The notes: a model not told the origin generated them from the letters alone. A stretch of DNA of 64,000 bases from Roseovarius sp. (GCF_030373445.1 NZ_JAUCYU010000003.1:248001-312000); one strand, 5' to 3'. Positions 1 to 8,877 are shown, numbered from the stretch's first letter. Numbers and translations are program-made.

Positions 1-85
1 CGAGAACACGCTGGAAGGCACCTACGACATCCACTCGCTGGTGCTGGGCGCCGCGCAGACGGGTATCCGGGCGTTCAGCGGTTGA
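1..85 (+). CDS. acyl-CoA dehydrogenase, C-terminal fragment
   Basis: Only the last 27 codons of a rightward gene are present; the rest is left of the window. Read from base 2, the peptide contains EGTYDIHSLVLGAAQTGIRA and ends at TGA 83-85. This matches the C-terminal helix of acyl-CoA dehydrogenases, especially the glutaryl-CoA dehydrogenase branch, where an EGT(H/Y)DIHxLxLGxxxTG motif contacts FAD and the neighbouring subunit. The ADP-forming acyl-CoA synthetase gene starts 26 bases downstream on the same strand, so the two are probably co-transcribed and handle the same acyl-CoA. The substrate cannot be judged from this fragment. Confidence 0.8.
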   Translation, partial: ENTLEGTYDIHSLVLGAAQTGIRAFSG

Positions 86-111
86 CGGGCAAGGAACGGG
101 AGAACGGCGGC

Positions 112-2247
112 ATGGAAAGCATCAGCATGGAACAGACAGGGCATAACCCAGTAACAGACCGGACCGGGCGCGACCCGCTCGATTGCCTGCTTTCGCCGCG
201 GTCGATCGCGATCATCGGGGTGTCGAGCGACTTCAACAAGCTCAACGGCCGGGTGATGAAATTCCTCTTGGAAAAGGGCTATACGGGCCGGATCTTCCCG
301 GTGAACCCGAAATACGAGGAGGTCGGCGGGCATCCCTGTTTTGCCGCCATCGGGGAGATCGGCGAGGTGCCGGATCTTGCGGTCATCTCGGTGCCCGCGA
401 AGGCGGTGCCGGGGCAGATCGAGGCCGCGGGCCAGGCCGGGGTACGGGCGGCCATCGTCTTCAGCTCGGGCTTCGGCGAGATGGGCGAGGAAGGCCGCCG
501 GGCGGAGCAGCAGGTGGTCGAGATCGCCCGGCGCCACGGCATGCGGCTGTGCGGGCCAAACACGCTGGGGGTGATCAACGCCTTCGACGGGGCGTTTGCC
601 ACCTTCACGCAATACGGCATGGGCCCGACGCAGGCGGGGCCGGTGGGGTTCGTCACGCAGTCGGGCGCGTTCGGCACGGCCATCGCCGCGCTGGCGCGGA
701 AGCGCGGGCTGGGGCTCGGGTACTTCGCCAATACCGGCAACGAGACCGACGTGACCTTTGCCGATTGCCTTGGCCGCATCGCCGAGGACAGCCGGATCAC
801 CACGCTGGCGGGCTATATCGAGGGGATCACCGACGGGCCCGGTTTCGTCACCGCCGCGCGGCGGGCGATGGAGCTGGGCAAGCCGCTGGTGGTGACCAAG
901 GTGGGACGGACCGATGCCGGCGCGCGGGCCGCGTCGTCGCATACCGGGGCGCTGGCCGGGGAGGACGCGGTGTTCGACGGGATCGCCCGGCAATACGGCG
1001 TGATCCGGGCCCGGAACGAGGAGCATATGCTGGACATCGTCGACATGTCGACGACGCCCCCCTGCCCCGAGGGGCGGGGCGTGGGGATCGTCACTCAATC
1101 GGGCGGGGCAGGCGTGCTGATGAGCGACCGGGCCGAGGAGGTGGGGCTGGAGGTCCCGCGCCTCTCGGAGGAGACGATGGCGCGGCTGAAGGGAATATTG
1201 CCCGACTTCGGCGCGGCCGGGAACCCGGTGGACGTGACGGCGCAGTTCATTGCCGATCCGTCGATGCTGAAGGAGAGCGTCAAGGCGGTGCTGGACGACC
1301 CGAACGTGCACGTGGCGGCGGTGTGGCTGCAGTTGATGGACGGCTTCGTGGACACGCTAACCGAGACGTTCCGCGAGTTGAAGGCGGAGACGGAGAAGCC
1401 GTTCGTCGTGGCCTGGGTCGCGGCGCCCGAGGAGGGGCTGCGCGCGCTTCGGGAGCTGGGGATTTGTGCCCTGCGTGGGGCGGAGCCGACGATCGACGCG
1501 ATTGCCGCGCTGGTGGATTGGAACGAGGCGCGGAAGGCGTGGCTGGCGGATCAGGGGGATGCGGCCTGTGCCCCCCTGCCCGCCCCCGGTGCGGGGTTCG
1601 TGCCGACGGAGAAGACGGCGTCAATGCTGGCCGAGGCGGGCGTGCCGGTGGCACGGGTCGGTTTGGCCGGCAGTGCCGACGAAGCCGTGGAGATTGCCGA
1701 GGGGATCGGCTGGCCGGTGGCGGTGAAGATCGAGTCGGCGGATATCCTGCACAAGACCGAGATCGGCGGCGTGGAGATCGGGATCGACGGGCCGGAGGAG
1801 TTGCGGGCGGCTTATGAGAGGATTGTCGGGCGGGCCAAAGCATCGGCGCCGGAGGCCCGGATCGACGGGGTGATCGTGCAGGAGATGGGCCAGGGGAATG
1901 CCGAGCTGGTGATCGGGCTGCGGCGTGATCCGGGGTTCGGGCCGGTGGTGATGGTCGGGATGGGCGGCATCCTGATCGAGGTGCAGAAGGACGTGGTGTT
2001 TCACCGGGCCCCGGTGAGTGAGAGCGAGGCGGCCCGGATGCTCGACCGGTTGAAATCTAAACAAATCCTTAACGGAGTGCGGGGCGCGCCGCCGGTGGAT
2101 CGCGCGGCGCTGTGCCGGATGATCGCGGCAGTGTCACGGTTCGGGGCCTCGGCGGGCGACTGGCTTCAGGAACTGGACCTGAACCCGGTGCTGGCCGGGC
2201 CGGAGGGCGCCATCGCGGTGGATTGCCTGCTTATTTCCGACAGGTAG
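112..2247 (+). CDS. ADP-forming acyl-CoA synthetase (acetate-CoA ligase family), fused subunits
   Basis: This 711-residue protein is an NDP-forming acyl-CoA synthetase, which interconverts an acyl-CoA, ADP and Pi with the free acid, CoA and ATP. An N-terminal CoA-binding Rossmann domain (IIGVSSDFNKLNGR, about residues 30-47) is followed by a succinyl-CoA-ligase-like region with SSHTGALAG around His277, the expected phosphohistidine. A C-terminal ATP-grasp domain occupies about 500-711 (DILHKTEIGGVEIG near 544). Both subunits are fused in one chain, as is common in proteobacteria. I chose ATG 112 because a GGAG-like ribosome site precedes it; an in-frame TTG at 82 overlaps the upstream gene. 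It follows an acyl-CoA dehydrogenase gene, suggesting catabolism of one acyl substrate. The true acid substrate is unknown. Confidence 0.9.
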   Translation: MESISMEQTGHNPVTDRTGRDPLDCLLSPRSIAIIGVSSDFNKLNGRVMKFLLEKGYTGRIFPVNPKYEEVGGHPCFAAIGEIGEVPDLAVISVPAKAVPGQIEAAGQAGVRAAIVFSSGFGEMGEEGRRAEQQVVEIARRHGMRLCGPNTLGVINAFDGAFATFTQYGMGPTQAGPVGFVTQSGAFGTAIAALARKRGLGLGYFANTGNETDVTFADCLGRIAEDSRITTLAGYIEGITDGPGFVTAARRAMELGKPLVVTKVGRTDAGARAASSHTGALAGEDAVFDGIARQYGVIRARNEEHMLDIVDMSTTPPCPEGRGVGIVTQSGGAGVLMSDRAEEVGLEVPRLSEETMARLKGILPDFGAAGNPVDVTAQFIADPSMLKESVKAVLDDPNVHVAAVWLQLMDGFVDTLTETFRELKAETEKPFVVAWVAAPEEGLRALRELGICALRGAEPTIDAIAALVDWNEARKAWLADQGDAACAPLPAPGAGFVPTEKTASMLAEAGVPVARVGLAGSADEAVEIAEGIGWPVAVKIESADILHKTEIGGVEIGIDGPEELRAAYERIVGRAKASAPEARIDGVIVQEMGQGNAELVIGLRRDPGFGPVVMVGMGGILIEVQKDVVFHRAPVSESEAARMLDRLKSKQILNGVRGAPPVDRAALCRMIAAVSRFGASAGDWLQELDLNPVLAGPEGAIAVDCLLISDR

Positions 2248-2275
2248 GAAATGAAGCGTTAACGGCGCGTGCGTG

Positions 2276-4237
2276 TCAGGCAGGCGCGGTGCGCAGGATG
2301 AGGGCGGTATTCGGCGTATCGCCGGGTGCGCCGGACAGGCCGCTGCGGGGGCAGATCCAGTCGCCCTCCGATGCTTCGGCGGCATCAGCCACCCAGAGGC
2401 GCCGCCCCTCCCTTTCCAGGACCGGCACATCGCCCGGCGCGGCGTTCCAGCCGCCGCCGGCGGTTTGCAGGGCGATGGCCGAGACCAGTTCGCCCGCGAG
2501 GCGCGGGTTGAAGCGGCGGTCGACAAGGCCGGTGCGGGTGAAATAGCCGCGGTCGGCATCGTCCATCGTGTCGAGCACCACGTCGAGGCCGAAGCCCACG
2601 CCCGCCATCACCGTCTCGGCGAAGCGTCTGGCGTTGGCGATCTCGTCGTCGAAGGTTTCAGCCGGGCTGGCCTCGGTGGATTTCACGTAGAGCACGGGCG
2701 TCTGGCCGGTCTGGTCCCTGAAGGCGGCGAGGCTGCGGGCGGTGTCCCATGGCGAGAGGCTGCGGGGGATGGTGAACTGGGCGCCGTCGACGAGGCCGGG
2801 ATGGCTTTGGAAGAAGCGCTCCAGTTCGTCGGTCTCCCCCAGTGTGAAGCCGTGGCTGATGAGGTGGTTGAAGCGTGAGCCGGTATGCTTGGCACCGTCC
2901 TTGCGGTTGACGCGCGAGAGGGAGATGGTGACGCCGGTCTCGGATTTCAGCGCGGCGATGTCGGGGGCGAGGTCGCCGATCTCTTCCCAGTTCAGGACAA
3001 GCTCGAGCCGGTCGAGGAGCGGGGCGTGGTCGGCCAGCAGCTTGCGCTCGCCCTCGTCGGGCATGCCGTAGAGATAGACCTGGAAGCGGTGGCCGAGGCG
3101 GGTCATCAGCGCCATCCGGCGGCGGATGCGGGGGTCGGCCAGGTCCTGGATCGGGACGCGGAGGCCGGGCAGGCCCATTTCCCAGAGCGCCATCAGCGGG
3201 TAGTCGTTGCGCGCCCGCTTGCGGCGGAATTCGTCGACGGCACCCGAGGGCGCGACGGCCAGCTCCTCGGCCCAGCCGTGGCGCATGTCGACGAAGACGT
3301 GCGGCAGCGCGGCGGTCTTCACGTGCGGCCGTGGGGCGACGGGTTGGGCGGGGCCGTCGCCGGGCGCGAGGGTGGCGCCGTAGCTTCGGTGGTAATGGGC
3401 CACGTGGCCGTTCTCGCGGATCTCCAGCGTCAGGAAGCCCAGCTTGGCGGCATCGTTGCGCCCCTTCTGGTCGCCGCCGTCGATCCGGTACATCTCGGAG
3501 TAATCGTGGCGGACGAAGCAGGTGGAGGGGGTGATGTAATAGTCGGTCTCGCCGATGCGGTCGTACCAGAAATTGTGCACATGGGCGCTGAACAGGGCTT
3601 CGGGTTTGTAGCGGCGCAGGAGGTCGAGAAACCAGCTTCGGGCGGGTTCCTCGATATTGTCGTAGCTGCCGGGTTCGTGCGGGTCGCTGATATAGGGCGG
3701 GTAGTGGCTGAAGACGAAGACGCGCTCGTGCTGGTGGCGGGCAAGGGTGTCTTCCAGCCACGCGGCCTGTTCCGCCTCGGCGGGGTCGCCGGAGTTGAGG
3801 AGCGGCGAGTTGATGATGACGAAGTGGCAGTTCCCGTGGGTGACGGCGTAGTAATCCTTGCCGAAATGCTTGCGGTAGAGGGCGATGAAGTCGGCGTTGA
3901 CCATGCCGGCGGGCATCCATTTCACCGGCTTGTCGCCGATGTCGTGGTTGCCGGGGACAAGGTGGATGGGGCTTTCGAGGTCTTTGGCGATGGCGTGGAA
4001 ATTGTCGGCCGCGGCGGCGTAGCTGGGCAGTTCGGGCACCGGGTTGACCATGTCGCCCAAATGGATGGTCAGCGCCGGGGCGATCCGGTTCACCTGCGAG
4101 AAGACATGCCGGGCGCGCGGGTTCGCCTCGGCATTGGCGGGATAGGGGGAGGCGGAGAAATCCTCTTTCTCGTTCACGTGGGTGTCGGAGACGATGGCCA
4201 CCTTGAACAATATCTTACCGATGGGTTTGTCCGTCAT
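2276..4237 (-). CDS. calcineurin-like metallophosphoesterase with unusual C-terminal domain
   Basis: The 653-residue product starts with a complete metallophosphoesterase domain. Metal-binding motifs are D18-T-H20, GD (61-62), GNHD (96-99) and a later SAHVHNFW motif, the layout of class III cyclic-nucleotide phosphodiesterase-like enzymes. After about residue 330 there is a second region of some 300 residues (WEMGLPGLRVPIQ, VLNWEEIGDLAPD, FGLDVVLDTMDDADRGY) that looks alpha/beta, possibly barrel-like, and that I cannot assign. ATG 4237 was preferred to an ATG 78 bases upstream because the family homology starts there. No signal peptide is seen, so it should be cytoplasmic. It lies 92 bases downstream of the B12-dependent mutase-like gene on the same strand and probably shares its transcript. 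The substrate is unknown. Confidence 0.82.
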   Translation of the reverse strand: MTDKPIGKILFKVAIVSDTHVNEKEDFSASPYPANAEANPRARHVFSQVNRIAPALTIHLGDMVNPVPELPSYAAAADNFHAIAKDLESPIHLVPGNHDIGDKPVKWMPAGMVNADFIALYRKHFGKDYYAVTHGNCHFVIINSPLLNSGDPAEAEQAAWLEDTLARHQHERVFVFSHYPPYISDPHEPGSYDNIEEPARSWFLDLLRRYKPEALFSAHVHNFWYDRIGETDYYITPSTCFVRHDYSEMYRIDGGDQKGRNDAAKLGFLTLEIRENGHVAHYHRSYGATLAPGDGPAQPVAPRPHVKTAALPHVFVDMRHGWAEELAVAPSGAVDEFRRKRARNDYPLMALWEMGLPGLRVPIQDLADPRIRRRMALMTRLGHRFQVYLYGMPDEGERKLLADHAPLLDRLELVLNWEEIGDLAPDIAALKSETGVTISLSRVNRKDGAKHTGSRFNHLISHGFTLGETDELERFFQSHPGLVDGAQFTIPRSLSPWDTARSLAAFRDQTGQTPVLYVKSTEASPAETFDDEIANARRFAETVMAGVGFGLDVVLDTMDDADRGYFTRTGLVDRRFNPRLAGELVSAIALQTAGGGWNAAPGDVPVLEREGRRLWVADAAEASEGDWICPRSGLSGAPGDTPNTALILRTAPA

Positions 4238-4329
4238 CCTGCCCCCGCCCACCGGCTGTGCCGGCCCGAATTGATTCCAATGTTGGAATGATAGGGAAGG
4301 CTGGCCGATTGTCAAAGCGGCCGGGTAGC

Positions 4330-6081
4330 CTATTGCGCCGGGGTGCGGGCGCGGGCGGAGACGGTCCTGAGCGCTGTCAGCATGTCGTCGAGCCCGGCGC
4401 AGGGGATGGCGCCGGTCTCGGCGATCTCGGAGGTGACATCGGTCGGCAGGTCGGAGTTCGAGTTTTCGGGGATCTGGTTCAGCTTGCCGCCGATCAGGAC
4501 GGGGAGGTCGAGGCCGCGGCGCGCGAGTTCGTCCATGACCTTGCGCGCATAGCCCAGCGCGATGCCGTTATAGGTGCTGATGGCGATCACGTCGGCCTTT
4601 GCCTGCACGGCGCGGTCGACCAGCACCTCGGCATCGAGGGCGACGCCCGCGTCGAGCACCTCCGCCTCCAGCCCGTCGAGCGCGCGGCTGACGAGGTAGG
4701 CGCCGTGTTCGTGGACGTCGGTGGTGCCGATGGTCACGCGGAGGGGGGCGAGCGGGCCGTCCTTCGCTCGGGCGCGGGCGACCCAGTCGGCGGCCATCTC
4801 GTCAAGCTCCTCGGCCCAGTCGGCGGGCACGAGGGGCGCGCGGCGGGCCTGTGTCTGGGCGCCCTGCCCCCAGAGCGCCTCCATCCGCTTGGCACCCAGC
4901 CGGCGGATGGCCAGCATGAGCGCCGCCGGGTCGCCCGTGTCGACGCCGCGGTCGGCCAGCCCCGCAAGGGCGGTTTCGGCGAAGCGGCGGCCGCCCTCGA
5001 CCAGTTGGGTGGCGACGGTGTCGATCTGTGTCCTGTCCATCAGGGCGGCGTGGGCCGGGGCATGTTCGGCCAGCCTTGCGGCGAAGGTCTGGGCGTCGAG
5101 GATCTCGTCGACATCGGGGATGCGCAGGTTCTCGGTCACCGGCACGGGGTTGATGGCGTGGCCAGTATGGGCGCGGGTCAGCGCGCCGATATCGGCCAGC
5201 AGGTAGCTGGCGAGGCTGGCGTAGTTGGCCGCCGGCGTGCCGCGATAGGAGACGGTGTTGCCGAAGAGCATGGTGCCGGGCGTCGTGACCTCGCGCGAGA
5301 GGGCCTCGAGGAACGCGGCGCGGGTCAGGGGCGAGGAGAAATGGTGGCCGAAGCAGAAGGAGGCGCTGGCGCCGATCAGGTCCTCGACGATGTGCTTTTC
5401 GATCAGCATCATGCCGAAGGCGCTGGTCATGTCGATGAAGAGCCCGGCGAAGCCGTCATCGAGGTTGGAGTGGACGAGGATGTCGGCGTCCTGCGCGGCG
5501 ATCAGGCCGAGGGCGGTGACGGTGGCCTCGGTGGTGGCGACGTCGTCGTCCCAGTACGGCAGGCGGAAGGTGAAATACTGGCCCATGTTGCCGATCGAGG
5601 TGGCCCCGGCGACCAGCGCGGCCTGCACGTTGTGCAGCGCGCCGGGCAGGCCCAGCATGAAGTCGCCGAAATGGGCGGCGGCGGGGCTGGCATTGGTGAT
5701 GCGGGCGAAATCCTGCGGGTCGGTCAGCACGATGCCGGTGCCGCGGCCCGCGTCCTTGCGGCGGTCGGGCGGATAGCCCATGGACCAGTCGAGGGTGATG
5801 CCGAACCGGTCGATCCGCACATCGCGTTTCAGGGCGGAGGCGTGGAGGTCGGCCATGGCGGCGACGGTGCGGTCGATGCTGCGGAAGCCGATATGGGCGT
5901 GCTGCATGATGCGCCCCTCAGCGGCCTTTTGGCGCTTGTAGGCGGCTTCCGAGGCGACCCCCTCGGTTTCGAGGAACAGGCAGGAGCCCAGCGGCCAGTC
6001 GGCGGCCATCCGGCGGCCGTCGGCAAGCAGATCGGCGCCGGGGCGCATGTCCGGGGCTGTCAGGGTGGGCACGGGGGTCAT
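4330..6081 (-). CDS. cobalamin-dependent mutase-like protein with fused B12-binding domain
   Basis: The protein has 583 residues. The first roughly 430 resemble the catalytic barrel of glutamate mutase E-type or other B12-dependent mutases. The last about 130 form a cobalamin-binding Rossmann domain with the base-off/His-on motif D455-x-H457-x-x-G460, followed by segments such as KADVIAISTYNG and LDLPVLIGGKLNQ typical of that domain. Glutamate mutase normally splits these parts into two subunits; here they are in one chain, with the B12 domain C-terminal. The isomerised substrate cannot be predicted. Its downstream neighbour is a phosphoesterase, not a mutase chaperone or aspartate ammonia-lyase, so methylaspartate metabolism is not supported by context. 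Start ATG 6081 has no better alternative. Family assignment is fairly firm, reaction unknown. Confidence 0.75.
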   Translation of the reverse strand: MTPVPTLTAPDMRPGADLLADGRRMAADWPLGSCLFLETEGVASEAAYKRQKAAEGRIMQHAHIGFRSIDRTVAAMADLHASALKRDVRIDRFGITLDWSMGYPPDRRKDAGRGTGIVLTDPQDFARITNASPAAAHFGDFMLGLPGALHNVQAALVAGATSIGNMGQYFTFRLPYWDDDVATTEATVTALGLIAAQDADILVHSNLDDGFAGLFIDMTSAFGMMLIEKHIVEDLIGASASFCFGHHFSSPLTRAAFLEALSREVTTPGTMLFGNTVSYRGTPAANYASLASYLLADIGALTRAHTGHAINPVPVTENLRIPDVDEILDAQTFAARLAEHAPAHAALMDRTQIDTVATQLVEGGRRFAETALAGLADRGVDTGDPAALMLAIRRLGAKRMEALWGQGAQTQARRAPLVPADWAEELDEMAADWVARARAKDGPLAPLRVTIGTTDVHEHGAYLVSRALDGLEAEVLDAGVALDAEVLVDRAVQAKADVIAISTYNGIALGYARKVMDELARRGLDLPVLIGGKLNQIPENSNSDLPTDVTSEIAETGAIPCAGLDDMLTALRTVSARARTPAQ

Positions 6082-6233
6082 CGGGCGGCTCCGGTCTGGT
6101 GCGGTGTCATGGTGCGGTTGGCTTGGGAGGGTGGAAACGGGGCGATGAAAACCCTATCAGGCGGGGAGGACGATACAAGCATCGGGGCTGGCACAGGTTG
6201 CGCGGCCCAACGCAGGGAAAGGCGGATAGAGGC

Positions 6234-6992
6234 ATGAAACTTGGGGTGATCGGCGTCGGGCATCTGGCGGGGGCTGTTCTGAAGGGGCTGCTGAACGGCG
6301 GTGTGGCGGCAGGGGATGTGTGCCTGTCGCCGCGCGGTCGCGGGCCGGAGATGGCGGAGCGGTTCGGGTTCGGGCTGGCCGAGGACAATGCGGCGCTGGT
6401 GGAGGCGTGCGACGTGGTTTTGCTGGCAGTGCGGCCCGGCGATGCGGCGGAGGTCGTGCGCGGGCTGCCGTGGCGCGAGGGACAGGTGCTGATGTCGGCC
6501 TGTGCGGGGGTTCGGATCGAGCGGCTGGCCGAGGCGAGCGCGCCGGCGGAGGTGGTCCGGGTGATGCCGATCACCGCCTCGGAACTGGGCGCGAGCCCCA
6601 CGATCGTCTACCCGATGCGGCCGGAGGTGGCGCCGTACCTGGAGGCCATCGGCACGCCGATCCCGCTTGAGAGCGAAGAGCAGTTCGAGACCGCCACGGT
6701 CAGCGCCGCCGTCTATGGCTGGGCGCAGGCGATGATCCGGACGGGCACCGAATGGGGCATTGCCAACGGGCTCGACCCCGCGGCGGCGCGGCAGCTGATG
6801 GCGCGTACCTTCGTGGCCTCGGGGCGGATACAGGGCGAGCAGGATGCGCCGATGGACGACATCCTTGCCAGCCTGTGCACCCCCGGCGGGATCACCGAGG
6901 CGGGTTTGCGCCATATCGAGGCGGAAGGCGTGCCGGAGGCGTGGGCCGGGGCCTGCGACCTCGTGCTGCGGAAGCTGCGAGGACAGGCCTGA
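6234..6992 (+). CDS. pyrroline-5-carboxylate reductase-like NAD(P)-binding protein
   Basis: The 252-residue protein begins MKLGVIGVGHLAGAVLKGL, a dinucleotide-binding Rossmann fold (GxGxLA). It ends with a dimerisation domain carrying ASLCTPGGITEAGL, the counterpart of the SPGGTT signature in ProC. Length is close to the 260-280 of authentic pyrroline-5-carboxylate reductases. ProC reduces pyrroline-5-carboxylate to proline, but many paralogues next to catabolic genes use other imines or keto acids, and nothing here links it to proline synthesis. The reading frame is open for 135 bases upstream, but homology starts at ATG 6234. It stands alone, divergent from the mutase gene and convergent with the dioxygenase gene, so its substrate is open. 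Confidence 0.75.
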   Translation: MKLGVIGVGHLAGAVLKGLLNGGVAAGDVCLSPRGRGPEMAERFGFGLAEDNAALVEACDVVLLAVRPGDAAEVVRGLPWREGQVLMSACAGVRIERLAEASAPAEVVRVMPITASELGASPTIVYPMRPEVAPYLEAIGTPIPLESEEQFETATVSAAVYGWAQAMIRTGTEWGIANGLDPAAARQLMARTFVASGRIQGEQDAPMDDILASLCTPGGITEAGLRHIEAEGVPEAWAGACDLVLRKLRGQA

Positions 6993-7067
6993 GGCGGGTG
7001 TAAACCACTGGCGATGCGCCGGTTTTTCCCGCCTGCCCTGCCCTCGCGGTGACGGCATGGGCACGCC

Positions 7068-7898
7068 TCAATCGTGGCCGATCGAGAAGTTGTTGCCGGC
7101 CTGGTCCTTCCCGCTGACAAGGTAGAGCGGACGCACGCCGTAGCCCTGCGCGGGGTGCTTCTTGCCGATTTCGGCGCCCAGTTCGTGATCGTAGAGCGAG
7201 GTGGCGGGCATCAGGCGGACGATGAAGGCCGCGCGGCGCTTGTCGGTGCGGTTCGCGCTGGAGCCGTGGATCATGTAGACATCGTGGAACGACACCTGCC
7301 CGGCGCGCAGGATCAGGGGCTCGGCCTTGTCCTCGTCGAAATACTCGGAATCGGTGACGAGGTTGATCGTCTTGTCGGCGCCGTCCTTCCAGGAATGGTT
7401 GAAAAGTTCGTGCGCCTTGTGGGAGCCGGGGATGAATTTCATCGGGCCGTTCTCGGGGGTGACGTCATCCAGCGGGATCCACATGGTCAGGGTTTCCAGC
7501 GGGCGGATCGGGTAGTAGCCGCCATCCTGGTGCCACGGGGTTTCCTTGCCGTTATGCGCGGGTTTGCCGAAGACAGTGGTGCCCCATAGGATGATGTCGT
7601 CACCGATGAGCTGGCGGGCGATGGCCATCAGTTCCGGCTGGGTCGCGAAGTCGAGCCAGCGCTCGGACCCCTCGATGCCCATCGAGCCGCCGTTGGTCTG
7701 GTGGGGGGCGAGGATGATGTCGGATTCGACATGCGGGTTTCGGGCGAGGAGGTCGTCGTATTCCTGGCGCATCTCGGCGATAAAGTCCTGGGGAATCTCC
7801 CATTTCGGGACGATCCAGCCCTTTTCGCGATATTGCTGCACCTCTGCGTCGGAAAGCAGAACGCTCTGATCTAACAGTGAATTTTCGGTTGTGGTCAT
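7068..7898 (-). CDS. phytanoyl-CoA dioxygenase (PhyH) family protein
   Basis: This 276-residue protein belongs to the Fe(II)/2-oxoglutarate-dependent PhyH family, which hydroxylates diverse substrates. The iron ligands are H123 and D125 in WHQDGG and the distal H211 in YMIHGSS, with R221 placed to bind 2-oxoglutarate. LETLTMWIPLDDVTPENGPM is also typical of the family. Start ATG 7898 follows a GGAG ribosome site; a longer frame runs upstream without homology. The gene is divergent from a GntR/FCD regulator, and palindromes in the shared 114-base gap make that regulator its likely controller. The family includes ectoine hydroxylase and phytanoyl-CoA hydroxylase, but no ectoine or fatty-acid genes are adjacent, so I leave the substrate open. 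Confidence 0.85.
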   Translation of the reverse strand: MTTTENSLLDQSVLLSDAEVQQYREKGWIVPKWEIPQDFIAEMRQEYDDLLARNPHVESDIILAPHQTNGGSMGIEGSERWLDFATQPELMAIARQLIGDDIILWGTTVFGKPAHNGKETPWHQDGGYYPIRPLETLTMWIPLDDVTPENGPMKFIPGSHKAHELFNHSWKDGADKTINLVTDSEYFDEDKAEPLILRAGQVSFHDVYMIHGSSANRTDKRRAAFIVRLMPATSLYDHELGAEIGKKHPAQGYGVRPLYLVSGKDQAGNNFSIGHD

Positions 7899-7935
7899 GG
7901 GGATCTCCGGTTGGGTGGATTTTCTGTCCGCAAAG

Positions 7936-7959
7936 CTGTCGACAGGTTTGTTGACGACA
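7936..7959. promoter_or_regulatory. candidate GntR operator between phyH-family gene and its regulator
   Basis: A perfect 10-bp palindrome CTGTCGACAG lies at 7936-7945. The related imperfect palindrome TGTTGACGACA follows at 7949-7959. Both sit in the 114-base gap between divergent genes, where a FadR-subfamily GntR protein would be expected to bind. The repeats are seen directly; their role is inferred. Confidence 0.5.
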
Positions 7960-8012
7960 TTGACGACGCGGGGCCATTCTGTCAACGATGGGATGGCAGA
8001 AATGGAGGATGC

Positions 8013-8693
8013 ATGGCGAAGGCGGCGGCGGGCACGGTGGACATGGCGTATGAGCGGTTGCGCGACAAGCTGGTGGCGTTCGACGTCAAGCCGGGGGCGC
8101 GGCTGAACGAGTCGGAGATTGCCGCCGACCTGTCGATGAGCCGGGCGCCGATCAGGGAGGCGCTGAACCGGCTGGTGGCGGACGGGATGGTCAGCCTGGA
8201 GCCCGGGCGGGGGTTCTTTTGCCGGAAGCTAAGTGTCCGGGAAATAACGGATTTATACGACGTCAGGCTGGATCTGGAGACCGGCGCGCTGGTGGTGGTT
8301 CTGTCGTCGGCAACGGATGCGGAACTGGCCGCGTTCGTGGCCAAGTGGCGGGCGGAGCTGGCGCGCGGGGAAAGCCTGTCGCTGGACGAACTGGTGAGCG
8401 CCGACGAGGCCTTTCACCTGGAGCTGGCGGCAATGGCCGGGAACGGGCCGAGGATGAAATTTCTCCATAATATCAATGACCGGATACGGTTCGTGCGCCG
8501 AATCAACCTGGAGGCGCCGGACCGGAACGGGGAGGCGCTGGCCGAGCATGGGCGGCTGCTGGAGGCGATCGCGGTCAGGGACTGGAAAACCGCCGTCGAG
8601 ACCCTGCGGGAGCACCTTGCGCGGTCGACCGACGAGGTGCGGCTGATGGTGCAGAGCGCGCTGGCGCGGATCTATGCGGACGAAGTGGCCTGA
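8013..8693 (+). CDS. GntR family transcriptional regulator, FCD (FadR) subfamily
   Basis: The 226-residue protein has an N-terminal winged helix (AYERLRDKLVAFDVKPGARL, then SEIAADLSMSRAPIREALNR at about 31-50) and a C-terminal all-helical FCD ligand domain. Candidate metal-binding residues of the FCD domain are visible in DEAFHLEL, EHGRLL and LREHLARS. ATG 8013 is preceded by GGAGG at 8004-8008, which fixes the start. FCD regulators usually repress a neighbouring catabolic gene until a carboxylate ligand binds. The divergent PhyH-family gene, with palindromes in between, is the obvious target. Immediately downstream the sequence changes to an AT-richer accessory region. Confidence 0.9.
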   Translation: MAKAAAGTVDMAYERLRDKLVAFDVKPGARLNESEIAADLSMSRAPIREALNRLVADGMVSLEPGRGFFCRKLSVREITDLYDVRLDLETGALVVVLSSATDAELAAFVAKWRAELARGESLSLDELVSADEAFHLELAAMAGNGPRMKFLHNINDRIRFVRRINLEAPDRNGEALAEHGRLLEAIAVRDWKTAVETLREHLARSTDEVRLMVQSALARIYADEVA

Positions 8694-8707
8694 CCCGGAT
8701 TCGGGAC

Positions 8708-8749
8708 GTCGGTATCGCGTCGGTATCACGTCGGTATTGCGTCGGTGTT
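8708..8749. repeat. four tandem 11-bp direct repeats
   Basis: GTCGGTATCGC, GTCGGTATCAC, GTCGGTATTGC and a degenerate GTCGGTGTTT follow one another without gaps, starting at 8708. They lie just after the GntR stop codon, at the point where the high-GC background gives way to the AT-richer island. The repeat is directly visible. Whether it is a boundary scar, a binding array or a simple expansion is not known. Confidence 0.8.
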
Positions 8750-8877
8750 TTCTGCGGTGGGCAGTGCGTGGGAAACGAGGCGTAAATCAATGCCCGTCCC
8801 ACGCAGTATGTCGGTTAGACGGTCGTTAGGTCGACAATTCCCACTTCCGATTTGAGTTCTTGGTGCTCGTCCGATCC

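Noticed and set aside
4330..6081. Considered as methylmalonyl-CoA mutase.
   Set aside because: The N-terminal region looks closer to the glutamate-mutase type, the length is well short of methylmalonyl-CoA mutase chains, and no associated epimerase or chaperone gene is present.
4258..6237. A 659-codon plus-strand frame opposite the B12 mutase-like gene.
   Set aside because: It is Gly/Ala/Val-rich without motifs, while the minus-strand protein has clear family signatures.
8708..8749. Considered as a CRISPR-like array.
   Set aside because: The 11-bp units are directly adjacent with no spacers, and there are no cas genes.
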